Shown here: piece after piece, positions 1 through 14,400 of the stretch
Layout: every line of letters begins with the position of its first letter
How positions within the stretch are numbered: position 1 is the first letter of the stretch
Source of the DNA: Onchocerca lupi
Taxonomy: Eukaryota > Nematoda > Chromadorea > Rhabditida > Onchocercidae
Length of the DNA stretch: 64,000 bases
Assembly: GCA_028564675.1 (NCBI GenBank)
Contig: JAOVVO010000360.1
Location: forward strand, 16,872-80,871
Direction: 5' to 3'
Made by a program: the position numbers and the translations under genes
The notes under the pieces: generated by a model
Told to the model about the DNA's origin: nothing
The model's database searches: none
What the model saw: the letters and a program-made list of their open reading frames with translations, nothing else

Positions 1-212
1 CTGATCTTCAAGTGATTCTCTCAAATGTAGCATCATCGTTCTCTCCATTATAATTAACAAATGTAATATAAATCAGTTTTCGAAAGTTGCGCAGAACTCT
101 ATCAGTACTGTTTTCATTGAGTCTCTCTTTTGCATAAAATGGTTGAAATTATTTATGCAACTTTTTTTTTTTTGGTATTATATGGAGAAAATCTCATTTG
201 AAATTGTTTCAG

Positions 213-3200
213 GTTGAAAAAATTGTTCATCGTTTCATATGTTGCGGCCGGAGTCGATTTGTTCGAAAAGCTGCACTGTTTGCTTTGCAGGAATTGAAGA
301 CCAGCACTATTTGGAAAGATTATTTCACTTTGATGGATATTCTGGAGGAACCACAGGTTAATCGAGCCGATGCAAAGATTATTGTGGGATGTTTCGCTTT
401 CTGGAATCAAAGGCCTATGAAGCCTTATGTCGATATTATTGACAGTTGTCGGGTCTTTGATCATCTGATTTGCGCGTTACTGTGTCAAGAATTTCTGCCA
501 CCAAACTGTCTAACTGGTGAGGCTCATTGTTAGGTAGAAGCACTGGTATGTAACAGCTTATTTTTCAGCAAGTAAGTGCTAAACAAATTAAATCATTAAT
601 CAAAATATTTTTGCAGTTTCATTTGGTAGAACGAGTTCTTACCTATTTCGATCGTATACTATACATTTGTAAAGTCACCATGAAATGTAATGAACGCTTA
701 CCCTGGTTTTGGGTACAGTTGCTGTTTGTGAGAGCTCTGAGTCATCCGAATGGATCGATTCGACTTTGGGCAGCTCAAAGTATTTTCTATCGATAAAACA
801 TTACTGAAAAGGAATTATTCAGAAGGTTTTAGACATATATTTATTTTTCATTAGTTTCATCAGCGTTAATGAAACCGTTAATTTGACTAACAAATAAGTA
901 TTATAGCATTATTTATATGTTCTAGCAAATAATATTAGAAACCAGAGTTTCTGAACTGAACTGCTGGGATCCTAATTCAGACTTAGGGATCAATGAGAAA
1001 TTTTTCTACTGAATAAGCTGAAAGAAAGGAAACAGACTGGATTGAAAGAGAGGAAAGAATAAAAGGAAAAAATAAAACAAAAGAAGAAAAAAATATGCGG
1101 ATATTGTATTATTACCAAAATTGCACGTCAGGTATCTTTTTGCACGGGTAAAAAGTCCACTGTTGGACTTAGAAAGTTTTATGAGATATCATCTCGCATA
1201 TATTTACGTCAAATATTCTATTATTGATCAAAAAATTCACCAGAAAGAAACTTCCTTATTTTAATCATTCTTATTTGGGTTCAATTTCATGGTACACGAA
1301 GTACCATTAGCAAAATATATTACCAGTTGCTTTGTTAGTTCATTGCTGATGCTTAATTCCACTTCCGCAAAAATGCTTTCAGAGCATTTTATCAAGCTTA
1401 TTGATTGTCCTTAGTAACAACAACATTTACTGACGTCTTAGTGAAGATGGAAAATTGAACATTTTTGTCGAAAATTTCGGATCATTTTTGGGGCGCATTG
1501 CATTTGCTGGTTCAAGAGATGACAAAAGTATGTGTTACTTATGTAGTGACTTCTATAATGAGTGAAAATTCTTCCATTAGTTTCAAGGATTTCGTCGTAT
1601 ATTGTTTGACTTGATAACTTAATTTTAGAGTCTTTTTAAGTTTGTTTTTTAACCGGATTTTCTAAAATCTGAGTAATATTAGGAGATTTAGGCAGTTCAT
1701 AGTCTACATTACTCTTATGGTTGCCATTCTAAGAAAGAAATACGATTTCCATGTGGGATTAACTTGATAAAATATTTTAAGCTATGCAGTAACAGCCCTA
1801 ATATGGTGCAACAATGACAATGTGAATTCAGTAAATAAAAGTTTTATGAAACGAGATGCCAGTAGCACATGTTTCCTTTCTTTCAGCATTATTTATTTTT
1901 TCTTCTTTGGCTAGAACTCAGCATTAAATTATAGAAATCAAGATTGCGTATATTTTTAGAGGATTTCTTCAAAAAATTTATGCAACTGTTGTTCATGCAC
2001 GTATACAATGCACGTCTATTTTTCATTTCGTGTTCATTGCAATTCTGTGAGCCAGCACCAATATTCAGCGATTGCTTGACATTGTGCAGGTAATTCTATT
2101 TCTTCAACCTGTTCAAGAATTTCATATTCCAGAGAACTTATTTTGAATATTTGCAAACCGATATTGAATGCAGTTGTTCGCAACCATACCTTCCGCTTCG
2201 AATTTGCACGGCAGCAAATTTTTTGAAATTTTTCTTCAAATTGGCGGGAAGAGTTTGTTTTTCATCACTTGATTCTATAAAATTTATGTCATTGCAAATG
2301 AGGATTTTTTCGAAATTTTTCTTTCTACTTTTTTGCATATTTACTGAATTTTGTATTCGCAATTCTTTCCATTAATTGTATCTAGAACTAGTATGAAGCA
2401 TACTATTTCGCATCGTTATTATCAGAGCTATGGGAAGATAAATATGGGTTTTCGTTGGAAGAATTTCTTTACCATACAACTTTTACTGAAACATTAGCGG
2501 AAGGAATGATGGAAAAACTGGAAGAATTACAACGCTCCTACGTACCATACTGTTTTGAACGAAATGACTGGCTTGCTCACGCAATTTTTGCGTGGAAAAT
2601 AGTAATTTTTGTATTTATTTCTTGTTTGAACGTAGGATAATTTTATTCCTTTGTACAAGCATGTCTTTATATATAGGAATCCATAACTTTCCAAAATCCT
2701 TAGAGATGTAAATAAATGTTTTTATCTTAGCTTGAATTTTCGATACATTTGCTTCTTTGCAAAAATCCGGACGAAATTCGAAGTCCAACAAAATTGTTGT
2801 TTGTTTAAAATCTGTTATTCAATTTGAATAAACTAATTTTGCTATAGTCATGCAATTAATCAATTGATTATTAAAGGCATTAGACCATAGGCGGGTGTAT
2901 AAAGTGGCCATGGGAGTTTCATGCTTATTATTAGCAGTTGACTCGTATTATCCTGTAAATGACTTCAAAACAGTGGATATCATATTGCAGCTGTATACTG
3001 TAAAATATTGGAAGACAAACGTTTCAACAGAGGTTCTTATTCTTTTCAGTTTATGATGCAGTTCAGTGATCGAACTTATATATTAAAATAGTCTGTTGCT
3101 TCTTCCTCAACTAATTTCAGACAGATGATTACAGTAAATGATTACTGATTTTAGGCAAACTGAGTTAATATCGTATCTTATCAATAGTTAACTGCTGTAA

Positions 3201-6200
3201 TTCCATGAAGATTGACTTTTTTTTTTTTTTAGTGAATTTAGTGATGATTGATATTTGCATTTGATTTTCGCCTTAATCATGCTTCATCTTTCAGTATATT
3301 AGAGTGTATCTTTCCAAAAATTCCAAAATACCAATTTTTTGTTCCCATATTGACGAATGGAGCATTGCGCAGAGCAGGCAGCCATAAGTAGAAACGAAGC
3401 AAAGAATGTAACAACTAGTAAAAACTGATCCGTCTTCGTATTTTGTAATAAACTCTCCTTGATTAAAGCAAGATACAAATCATTATGTTTCAGAAGAATC
3501 TCAATATTTCAAATACGCTCTGATCGTGTATTTAGGCATACGTCTTTTCACTGATAAAATTGAGGTAAGTAATTTTTACATGGGACATTTTTGTCATTTT
3601 TTCGATAATTTACTCTTTTTTTCTCCATTTATATTGAATGATGTTGAAAAAGAATTATCCAGATATTAGTCCCACATTTTTAATTTTGCATGCTTTTTTC
3701 TCAGTGCATGTAATTCTGCGAAACGATTTGTTGCCGCATATTTAGTTTTGCATGTTTTTTCGATCCCATACATTTTATTTTGCAGGTCTTTGATCCTGCA
3801 CTTTTCAGTGCTTTGCATAAAAAACTGCTTGCGAAATACAGTTTGGATTTTGAACAGTGGCTGCTGCGTTCGATGCTGCTTTGCAATAATGTTTACAATT
3901 TGCTGATTTTTTTTTTATCCGCTTAAATTGGGTTTCTTAAAACCAGAAATCACTGTTTTTGTTAAAAGGTATTGTTGGAAGTTTTTGGAGCGAATTTCCG
4001 AATTGATAGCATGGCATGAGTAATTTTTCATCTTGAATTGTTTCAGACCACCTCACTTTCGACGCATGCAGCGTTATCTTCAGTTGCAGTAGCTGTGATC
4101 TCGAGATATCGTGATGTGTCGTGGACGACATGGATTGCTATATTCAGTTTTCTGTTAGCCGAAGAAAGTGATTCTGGAACAAGGTTTGAAATTCTTAAGG
4201 AATTTTATGGAAATGACTTTTTCCATTTTTAAAGAACTTTTGGGGGAGGTTTTTTGACACTTTTTCATTCATATCGTGATACATATTATATTTTTCCCAA
4301 TTTGTAGATATTGATAGTGGTTTTTGTAATTTTGTTGGTTCATTTGTTATAGCAGAGGAATAGCTGTGCTTGTGGAAACGATCGCGCAAAATAAATCCGT
4401 CTTTTGGCAAAATTTTATAGCTGAACATTCTTTCGATTGTGTATTCGTATTCAAATTTTGCATCAACTCTTTGAAAATGTTCTTCAGTTGTATTGCCGTC
4501 GTGCTCTTCTGGACTTGTTGCTTGCTGTGCTAAAAAAAGTGTTCTACTTTCAGTTATTTTTTTTTGGTATTATTAACATTATTTTTCATAAAACTTAGTT
4601 GAAATTTTCATTGCGGCAAGAAAATATCAGTAATTAGGCAGTGTTGAAATACAACTGGGAAAATGTCACAGTGACCTGAAACAAATTGAAATAAGACAGT
4701 AACGTATTGGCATTTGAAAACCAAACATGTAACGTATTGGCATTTGAAAACCAAACAGTCTTCTGCGTGAATTAAATGAAATTTTGATATTTGACTTTGT
4801 GAACTTCTTTTGTGGTGAGACATATTTCCTTATGCGGTTGTCATTCATCCATTTGAGGATACTGCACTGAATGGTTGGAAATGACCTTGACCTTGAAAGC
4901 TTTTCGAGGATTTGTTTATATTGATCAAGTATGAATGTACAGATATGATTGTCAAAAATGTATTGCTACGATCTAATCAGCATTGCGCTTTATTTTTTCT
5001 CTTCGAAGAAATTTATACGTGCTAGCATGCACCGCTTAGATCGTTAATTAATTATTAGCAAGTATGCTGTGGCAAGTTTTCGGACTTTCTGATGATGACG
5101 TTGTTCTTATGTCAATCCTTTCTTTTCAGATTGATGCATTTTTCACAGAAGTTTAGATTTTATTCGAAATATTTTCTTTCTAAATTCTTTACCAGTAAAT
5201 TTATATTAATTGCAGGCTGCAGTTAGTTCGATGATTGAAAAAAGCATTGAAGCAAAAATGATAGTCGCCAGTGAGGAAAAAAAAACACTTGACTATATTT
5301 CTGTAATTAGTGATGTTCTAGCAATTTGTACATTGGAATGCACACTGCATACACAAGAAGTTACCAAATTTGCACAAGAAACTTTGCATGATTTATTTTC
5401 CTTGTTTATTTGAAATCTTTTTTTAGTGCACTAGATGCTGAGTACACTAAAATTTTGGAACTTTTTATTTAACTGTTAATTTCTATAGTAAAAATCGGTA
5501 GCTTAACCAACATGTGGATTAAAATAAATGATTTTCCTATGGAAGTTACAGGCCAAGACATGTATTGAATGACGGATATTCTTATCATCTGGCTTTTATG
5601 ATAGCTAGAATGCCGTTGTATGTTTCAACCAGATACATGTGATACAATGTATTGGATGTCAATTTTATCTTAATTGTTGCAATACAAAACTTTTTTTATT
5701 TCGTAATTACAGAAAGCTGTTGAGGAAATATATGCAGAAAGCGAACAGAACGTGCAGATTGCAGTAATTCTCTTAGGCGCATTTTATCAGGTTAAAGAAT
5801 TGCTTTGCATCACCTGGTTCCCACTTCTCATTAAAATGTGTGCCTTTAGACCAGTTTGCAAGGAAAACACGATGGTACTCAATTTAGCTGTTCAAATGGC
5901 TTATATGATGGAGAAATCACTACCGACGTCCAATTATGAGAAGTATGTTGCATTTTTTTTTACTGAAATTTGGATAGCTAAATTCATTTTCTCATCTTTC
6001 GATTTTTTTTCTTAATTTTTTTCCGCCCAACGAAGTCAAGTAATTACCCTTTTTAAATGCTAAAATTTTAAATCAGTTGGATCACAAAAGTTTAAATTTT
6101 CTTTTGCAGTAAATAATGACGATTAAGCAGTAAACATTCCAGATTACATGAATGTGCGCAATATTCCCGACTTCGTGCCTTTGGAACAGTTTTTTGGATT

Positions 6201-9200
6201 TGTAAAAATGGCTGCGGTTCCGCAGACAATTTTATTCATGAAATTTTTCTCATGATGGAAATCCTTGAAACGATGAAGAATAGGTAGATTTTATTAATTT
6301 TTGCGGTGTTTTACACTTCCGTAAAAATTTTCGATGGTAAGAATTGTTTAACTAGTTTCAAATGACGAAAAAGCATTTGTATCAATTTGTTCTGATTATT
6401 TTAACTGGAACTCCTGAGTTTTCAAATGTTTATTTGAACAAAGTCCCTTGCTGTTTAACTTTCTTTTTTCGGATCTTTTTGATTGTCATCCATTCTTGGG
6501 TATTTTATTTAGGCACATCATTATTTATTTAATAGCTGACAGAGAGTGCTTTGTTTATTTAAGATTTTTTGGATTGTCCTTGGCTCATCGACAGAAAACA
6601 CGCCTGTCGCAGTTGCTATTGCTTATTCACGATTTTGCAAGCGAAGTGTATATATTAAATATATAATTTTTAGTTTCCACTGGCATAATTAATTTGACAT
6701 GAATTTCGAGATAATTAAATTCATTACAATTTTTCCTCTAATTGTTTATTTCCTGTTTTTTCATGTTCTAGAAATGTCCATTGCAGTTTATAATTGCTTA
6801 TTCAGGAAATGTTGGAGAAATTAGAATAGAATTGTTTTGTATAGAATGCTTGAAAGACCCTGTATAACAACCATCTGTTAAACTTATTATGAGCTGGATA
6901 TTTGTGCGATTGTATTGCAGCAACGAAGATGCATTTCAAAAATTTACTGGTATCGAAGAAGAATAAGATTCTGTCATTTTAAAATATTTCCGTATGCAAT
7001 TGAATATTACTGATTTAGACTGTCTTCGAATTTGATAAGAAGATTGATTCAGTTATTCATAAAATTAGTAAAAGAATATGTCCTCATATTTTATCATTAC
7101 CAGTGCAGAATTTTGATCTCTTATTAACCTTTTTGCACCGAAATTATAATGTTTCCCATATCCGTGGTTATCTTACTGGATTTTCTGCATCTGGATTGAT
7201 GCATTATGATATGTTAACTGCTCATCGGATTTTGAGAGTATGCTGATGTTGAAGTTTTGCTAATGTTCATTTGGAACTTACGAATGCAAGAATTGGAAGT
7301 ATTTGTTCATGGATCACAATATTAATGCACGTTACGAAGATCAATCGAACAGACGTGAATTGCCACTCTTTTTTTCTATTTTTCTGATGCTATCATCATT
7401 CTTGGTCGGTTATATCTTATAACCCGCTATAATACAGACTGACATGATTTTTTAGCCTGAAATTCCGAGTTTAGTTTCTGTAAGTTGAAATAGGAAGCTT
7501 TTTAACTTGAAGCTTTCTGCAGTGCATAATTTTCAGCCTTTTACAGGTTTCATTTGCTCGATGCTTCACGTTATTTCATCCATGGTGTGCTGCACAAAAT
7601 TTTACCGTTCGTTATACTTCATTAGCAACTCTTAGATTACTTTGGAATATTGCTGGAAATGAACTGCGTGATCAGTTTAGTCATTTATTCTCTGTCATCG
7701 AATTTGGTGTGGAAAAAGCGGGGTATTTTTCTGAATTTAATTTTTTTATTTTTAATTTTTGCCATGGTGGTCATCTCGAGTTGAAGGAATTTGCCTGCGA
7801 AATAAGTAGGAAATTGCTGTTGTTTCGTTTGATGACTCTCTGAAGGTGGCTTTTTGGACTATTTTAGAAACACAAAACGCACAATTGATAAGTTATGCAA
7901 CGATTTCTATTTCGCTTATTTGGATGAAAGTGCCAATTATTCTTTGAAGGTTTGTGCAGAACATTATTATGGATTATAGAGGTGATCGTGACTAAGTTTT
8001 TCAATTTTTTTTTATAATTATGGAATCTAATTAATGAGAACGTTATCCTTGTTAGAAAAATCAAATTCAGTTCTGCTGTAGGAACTTGAAGTCTAAATAT
8101 TTGGTATTGATGTTTGTGTTGTCACAGAGAATCAATCTCCATTCTTAGTGTAAGGAAAAGATAATATATTATTAGCTATGTATTTTGATGCTTGGATAAT
8201 GCATACCTAGCTGTTTTCAAAATATTCTTCAGTCCAAAGTCGAATCCTGGCTTGTAAAGTTAAATGACTTGGTGCATCTTTATTTTTATTCTTATCATAA
8301 GTATAATCTAGGATAAATAACTATCCATGACGAATGCATGATTCACATAACCTGGACCAGTTTTCTTTTTTTTCTTTTTCCTCTGAAGACAGTACATGGT
8401 TAAAGAATGTCATTAATACCATCATGAAATGGACAATTCATGGTTAAATTGAGAATTATCACTGTAAAGTAGATATTTAAAAAATTATTTTTTCAGCTAA
8501 TTTTAACAGTTCATCCGGAAAAAAATAGGACTCACACAAGAGGACGTTATAACAGCGGATCTTCTAAAAAATATCTCTGTTGAAGACTTTGCTTGTATAC
8601 GCTGCAATTCGGATGATTTGAGTCAATACTCGTCCTTCACTTTTGGTCATTTGCACTTTAATCTTATTTTACTTTTGTTGCAAAATAAAACAAATTTTGC
8701 TATCTTTTTGTTTTAATATGTCACTTTAAAGCATCCAAATTTATATGCAAGACATTTTTCCTCTTATTCATCATATTGTTAAAGAAAAGGGAAAGTACAT
8801 TATTCATCATCATCGTCTTTCCTGTTGTTTCACTCTTAAAACTTCTTCATGGATTGTTTCCCGACTTCGACGAATAATTCATTATTTTGTGTTTTCCAGA
8901 CTATGTTTTACACATTTTTGTAAAATCCAAATATGGAAATTATAATTTGAATCTATCATTAGCTAATGAAATTCCATAATATTTATTTACATTGTTGGAA
9001 AGATGTGTAGCTGTTATTGCTTACTTACTATATGATATTCCATGAATTTATCTGATTCTCAATAATTCCAGGTCAAACTCAGCTGCAGAGATAGCAGCGA
9101 ATTCGGGAACCAGACAATGTTTCAGATACATCAATTATTCAACGAAAATTTAACGCAGTCAGTGTAAATCTTGCCTGCCTGAAAGATGCATCCCTCATTG

Positions 9201-10047
9201 TGATTGCTTCTCTTTTGGAGAAGACTGCAAATTTAGGAGGTAACTTATTGGATTTCTCCAAATTGGTAAAAATTTTTGTTCCATGAGTTTTAAACGGGGT
9301 ATAACTGGAGCATATTTTCACGCGTTATTTTTTGTATTATAATTTAAATTAACTTTCAATGGATGCGGTCTTCTACCTTTACTATTCACAGGTATTTGTC
9401 ATACGTGTGAAGTATTGGGAATTGAAAAATTAATTGTCGCAGATCTTTCGAAAGTAAGATCGGAATTTTTTTGCGCTAAGTATGTCATCAGAGAACTGGA
9501 TGAATTTAGAACAGGTAAAAAATATGCTATACTAAATATTTTGTTCTGCTTAATTGGTACATCATATAGTCATCTCATTGGTTTTGATTTTAATCACGTC
9601 CGGAAGAGTTGCCTGACCTTTTGCTCTCCTTCCGTGATTCTGGCTGTATGATTATTGGTGCTGAACAAATGTCAAATAGTACACCATTGCATAAAATTTG
9701 TTTGCCATCAAAAATGGTTCTCTTGTTTGGGGTAAGATTGTTTCTTCCAATTGTACGGAGTGAACAAACTTAAATTTGATAAAATTGTGTGGATTTTTGT
9801 CAAAATAGAGATAATGATTTTTTGAAATTTCTTCATTATTTGGAATATAGTGACTTAATAGATTTGGAGCTGAAAAATATTAATTGTAGAAACGAAAAGA
9901 GAAGGAATACCCATAGATTTGATAAGCTATGTCGATAAAGCTGTTGAAATTCTGCAAATTGGCCACACTAGAAGCTTAAACGTGCATGTTACGGGAGTCT
10001 TATTTATTTATCGCTTTTTCGAGGAGTTCATTGCGACGAAAATGTAA
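213..10047 (+). CDS. TARBP1/Trm3-like tRNA (guanosine-2'-O)-methyltransferase, 5' partial, multi-exon
   Basis: Likely SpoU-family (SPOUT) tRNA 2'-O-ribose methyltransferase of the TARBP1/Trm3 type, which modifies G18 in the tRNA D loop. The C-terminal catalytic domain is visible in exons at about 9093-9239, 9392-9514, 9607-9731 and 9890-10047. It has motif I (NLGGICHTCEVLG), a middle segment CMIIGAEQMS, then REGIP and the motif III signature SLNVHVTGV, with stop TAA at 10045. Upstream are helical-repeat exons typical of TARBP1's long N-terminus: about 213-513, 617-777, 2391-2600, 2877-3030, 3493-3564, 3786-3900, 4048-4183, 5216-5413, 5712-5943, 6140-6283, 6530-6660, 7070-7240, 7547-7723 (contains TLRLLWNIAGNELRDQ) and 8498-8622. 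The start lies before the window. Donor 9732 and acceptor 9889 do not keep frame: the exon ends in phase 0 but the REGIP frame starts at 9892, so the GNE motif is broken. An assembly indel or a decaying gene are both possible. Family call is solid; exon edges before 9 kb are approximate. Confidence 0.8.
4699..4757. repeat. Two-copy 30-bp direct tandem repeat
   Basis: Unit 4699-4728 is repeated at 4729-4757 with no mismatch over 29 bases. It lies in an intron of the TARBP1-like gene and has no evident function. Confidence 0.9.
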
Positions 10048-11417
10048 AATTAAATCTGCGTTTCAGTCCTTTAATTTTTGCCAAAAAAATTTTGAGTTTT
10101 TGGTTTTCTGCTTTTGAATATTGATAATTTAATCAATTCAGGAAGCTTATTTAAGTTTTCATCCTTTAATCCAATCGTACTCTCGCTTTTGTTGTTTTCA
10201 GACATGATTCATATCATTTGCATAACAGGTTTAATTCTTCCCCGCTTTCTGATCATCAGTCACCATTCCCATTTTATTTATATAACTATGTTAAATTGAT
10301 TGTTATTTATTATTGACTTTTTGTGCTTGTTGGCTGTTTATTTAAAGATGTTTTAATGCTCATTTCACTTTTATATGTTACCACTTGCCTTTATTGTATC
10401 TATTAGTTCTTGTTATCCGGTGTTCTGTACACATCTCTTTTTTCTTCGCGTTCTCAAGTTCTTAGATTTTGCGAACTGTTATTTATTTTTATGAGTAATT
10501 CAAGCTACTAAATAGATTTCTTGAGAACGCGAAAAAAAGAAAAAAAAAAAAAACAAGGAAAAAAAACTTTGAAGAAACGAAGAAAAACACTTTGGATGAG
10601 TACAAATACACAGGAACATTATAGTACCTCGGGATGTGCTTATATGGAATCAAATATAAAAGTAAAAACACGATAATTATTGTTAATATAGATACCAAAT
10701 AGATAAGATTCTAATTATTATCTCCGGGAAACATGAACTAATTTGTTCGGGACTCGGATTGTTGCATTTCTGACACTTCCTGTAGGATGCAGGAAATTTC
10801 TTACGAGAGAACTCCGCTTGGTATTTTACTGCAAAGTTTCTTTTTCAGGTAAAAGTGATGACATTCGGATCATTATGAATCTAATCATTCGTCTATTTAC
10901 TTCGGTGAGGGCAATTTTCGATATCCTATTTCGGTTTCTTATTTGGTTCTTGTTCTACATACCCTCATGCAAATTGATAAAATTCAGTCATCAAAGAGAT
11001 TCATTTATGATACTTTCAAGTTGCAAATTACTAACATCAGTTTTTGTGGTTTTTTGTAGTTCTTGGAAATAAAGATGATATTCTTAGAAAAGATTATGAA
11101 TTTCTTCTATCACTATATTTATTTGTCGATTTCAAAGGGCAAAGAATTCCGTATTAGTATCAAAATTTTCAGTAAGAATTTTTTTTTTTTTAAATCTTTA
11201 CTGGTTTTTATAGTTATTGGTTATCTTATCATTGTTGTTAAATGTCGTGTCCGAAAGGAGTTATATTGTAACCATCAATGATCAGAAAGACTACAGGGTT
11301 AGTTAAATGGTCCGGATTTTTTTGTTCAAGCCAAAAAGTTTGAATTAGTTTTCATAATACTGAAATATTCTTGTTTATTGCTTAGATTAAGCCAGTTATT
11401 CAGTTATATATTTTTAG
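10048..11417. other. Intergenic, TARBP1-like to PDI
   Basis: Same-strand gap of about 1.4 kb. It holds an inverted repeat (10445-10533), a poly-A stretch near 10536-10566 and some splice-like signals near 10784-11160 with short open frames that I could not assign. A missing first exon of the downstream PDI, carrying its signal peptide, may lie here. Confidence 0.5.
10445..10533. repeat. Inverted repeat, 14-bp perfect arms, 61-nt loop
   Basis: Arm 10445-10458 (TTCGCGTTCTCAAG) is the exact reverse complement of 10520-10533. A T-run before the left arm and an A-run after the right arm extend the pairing imperfectly. It is more GC-rich than its surroundings and sits in the TARBP1-PDI gap. It could be a MITE remnant or a structured RNA. 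Confidence 0.8.
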
Positions 11418-11439
11418 GGGGTTCCTTTTCATTTTAATA

Positions 11440-14400
11440 ATGAAATTTAATAATTGTTATAAAGTAACTCTTCATATGATAAAGGGTTTTTTCCAGAAAG
11501 TATTGCGGGTGCATAAAAATGTGCTGATATTGTTTTCAAATTCATCTATGGATAAGAACAATCAGTTGAAAAAAGTGATAAAAACCACAATGGAAGCTGC
11601 CAAACAGGCAATGGGACAAGGGACTGTTGCTCAAATTAATTGTAACAATGGCGAATTAAGGAAATTGTGTAAAAAGCTCAAAATAACTCCGAAACCATAC
11701 ATCTTGAAACATTATCAGTAAGTTCATCGTAACTTAGGCAGGTTGGAGTGCCATACGAAGCGAGAATGAGAGGCAGATGCATTGGAATCTTATCTAATGT
11801 TAACAACTTAGTAAAAAATGGGTAATGCATTCTAATTCCCCATTTTTTATATTTCAAGACTTTTAGAAGTTTGAATAGATATGAACTAAGAAAAATGACA
11901 TTTTTTCAACCTTGGCAACTACGTAAATTTTGCAACAATTCAAATATAAACTAAAGTGATACTTACAGAAATGGAGAATTTCACAAAGATTATGATAGGA
12001 GGATGATTGCAAAAAGTATGTATCGGTTCTTGCTGGATCCGACCGGCGATATACCTTGGGATGAAGACCCGACAGCTGTTAATGTCATTCATCTAGGGAC
12101 AGTTTTAATTGTTTTTCCGCTTTTTGATAGATATTTCCGTACTGGTCTTGTTTAAATTCTATAAATCAGCTGGAAGTCAAGGGATTCTGTAAAGATGTGC
12201 CTTATTTAAGGATTTATTTTTGATTTCTCCATTTTTTTCCTTTTTTCTCTTTTTTAGTTTTAATTCTGTTAGTCACTTAAAGTTTTGGGACGTTCATCCT
12301 CTTTACAGTCTTATATAAAACGTGTTGTAAATCAGTTTAGGTGTTCATTAGTAACTTTCAGTTTCGTTTGTCTTACTGTCATATTAATGAAATTTTAGAT
12401 TTTTTATTCGGTCGTAGAATCTTTCAGATGACTCTAATGCACTTCGAAAAATAATCAGTGGTGAAAAACCAGTACTCATCATGTTTTATGCTCCCTGGTG
12501 TGGTTTCTGCAAACGTTTGAAACCTGAATTCAGGTATGCAATATTCCTTTTTAATCATTTAAAGGCTAATTTGATTTCCGGTTTTCAAGATATCATCGGC
12601 AAAGATCGTTAATTGCAAATATCATGCAACAGACAGAATTATCACTGGCATACGTGTAATTCTTCGATGATGTTGCTTGCAGTGCTGCAGCGGATGAGTT
12701 AAAAGGGAAGATCGTACTGGCAGGCATGGATTTAACTCACCGTGGGAACGAAATTATCGCAAAACGGTTTAACATCGCTGGTTATCCAACACTTGAGTAT
12801 TTTGAGGGTGGAATGCGTAAATTTAGGTATAAAGGACAAAATTCAAAAGTAAGTGCCAGAAATATTTCTTTGAAATTTTTCAATTTTGATATTAATAACT
12901 TAGCAAATGTTTGGGATGTGTAAGTGTCTGAGTCACATTAGAAATATTTCAGAGTGGTATAATTGAGTGGCTTAAAAATCCAGTGGAACAAACGACATCT
13001 CCTTCACCTGAAGAAGAAGAAATTTCATGGACTGACACCACCACCGAAGTGGTTTTTTTGAATGATGGTATATTTGATGAATTTATTATGCAATATCGAA
13101 GCGTGCTGGTTCTTCTGTATGCCCCTTGTATGTTTATTTCCATTTATAATTAGTTCAATTAATTAACATATTTGCCGGTAATTATAGACTTAATGCATGG
13201 TGAATATTGATGTTAGGAAAGTTTTCATGCATATAAGAAAATTTCTGAGGTGTTACTATAATTATTAATCCAATCCATTTCCTGATGATGACAGAAGTGC
13301 ATTCTGAGCATGAGCATGTATAAATTGAATATGACCCATGATGCTATATGTTCATTGTGTTTCAATGATTGTCAATCATTTTTATTTATAAGATGATGAG
13401 GCTGATTAAACCAAATTTAATTATCTTGGAAAGGAAATGGTAATGATGAAGTTTTCTTATCGTTCTAACTTTATTTTTATGGATCATTTTTTCCCAAATT
13501 TTGCGTTTTCGGGTGCAGCCACTGCAAGATGGTAAAACCAGAATTCATTCGAGCAGCTGAACGTTTGAAAACAGATGGTATTGATGGTGTTTTGGCTGCT
13601 ATCGATGCAACAACCAATAAGTATGGTTTATTTTCTTCCTACTGATACAAGTATTTCTAATCTAATTAGTGGTAAATCGGAATTATTCTGCTTTGCGAAG
13701 ATATCTGAATTTTTGTGTAGGATCTACTTCTTTTTTCATCCAAAATAGTCTTCGAACGTTATGAAATTAACGAAAGTTTTCATTCATGCTTGTGTGGACT
13801 TTCGCTTGCTTCATTAATAATTATTGCTTTGTCAAATTTGTTTTTCAGAAAGATAGCAGAACGATACAAAGTGGAGGGATATCCCACTTTTGCATATTTC
13901 AAGAATGGAAAATTTGCTTGGAAAATCAATGAGCGTAAAGAAGATGATTTTTACAACTTTATGAAAAAGTATGTATAGAATTATGATCAATTTAACACGA
14001 GGAATCTAATAATATCTGAAATGCTCCGAAGTTTTTTTTCCTTATCAGCTGACAGATGCATTGTAATATGATTATTATTGCAGTCCTGTGGAGCCTCCAC
14101 CGCCCGAACTTTCATGGAGTAAACAATCTGATGGAGCTCACGTCTTGCATCTTACAGCGGAGAATTTCAAAACTGAAGTTAGGAAAAAGAAACACGCTTT
14201 GATAATATTTTATGCTCCTTGTAAGTCTAAAGTGCTTAAGCCATTGATATCGTTTTAAATGTTTTATGTAAGTTTTAACGATGTAACTTTAGTCAGAGTG
14301 GATAAAACTGGGTTCTGGGAAGAATGTTGCATTTTTGCAAAATCTTTGTTTGGCACTTTAGTTTCCAAGGGCTTTTCATTTTCGGTTCGTGCAGCAAAGT

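Noticed and set aside
10743..11158. Possible small gene (MNLIIRLFTS..., LGNKDDILRKDYEFLL...)
   Set aside because: Splice-like signals exist but phases do not agree, and no family is recognisable. It could include the lost first exon of the PDI.
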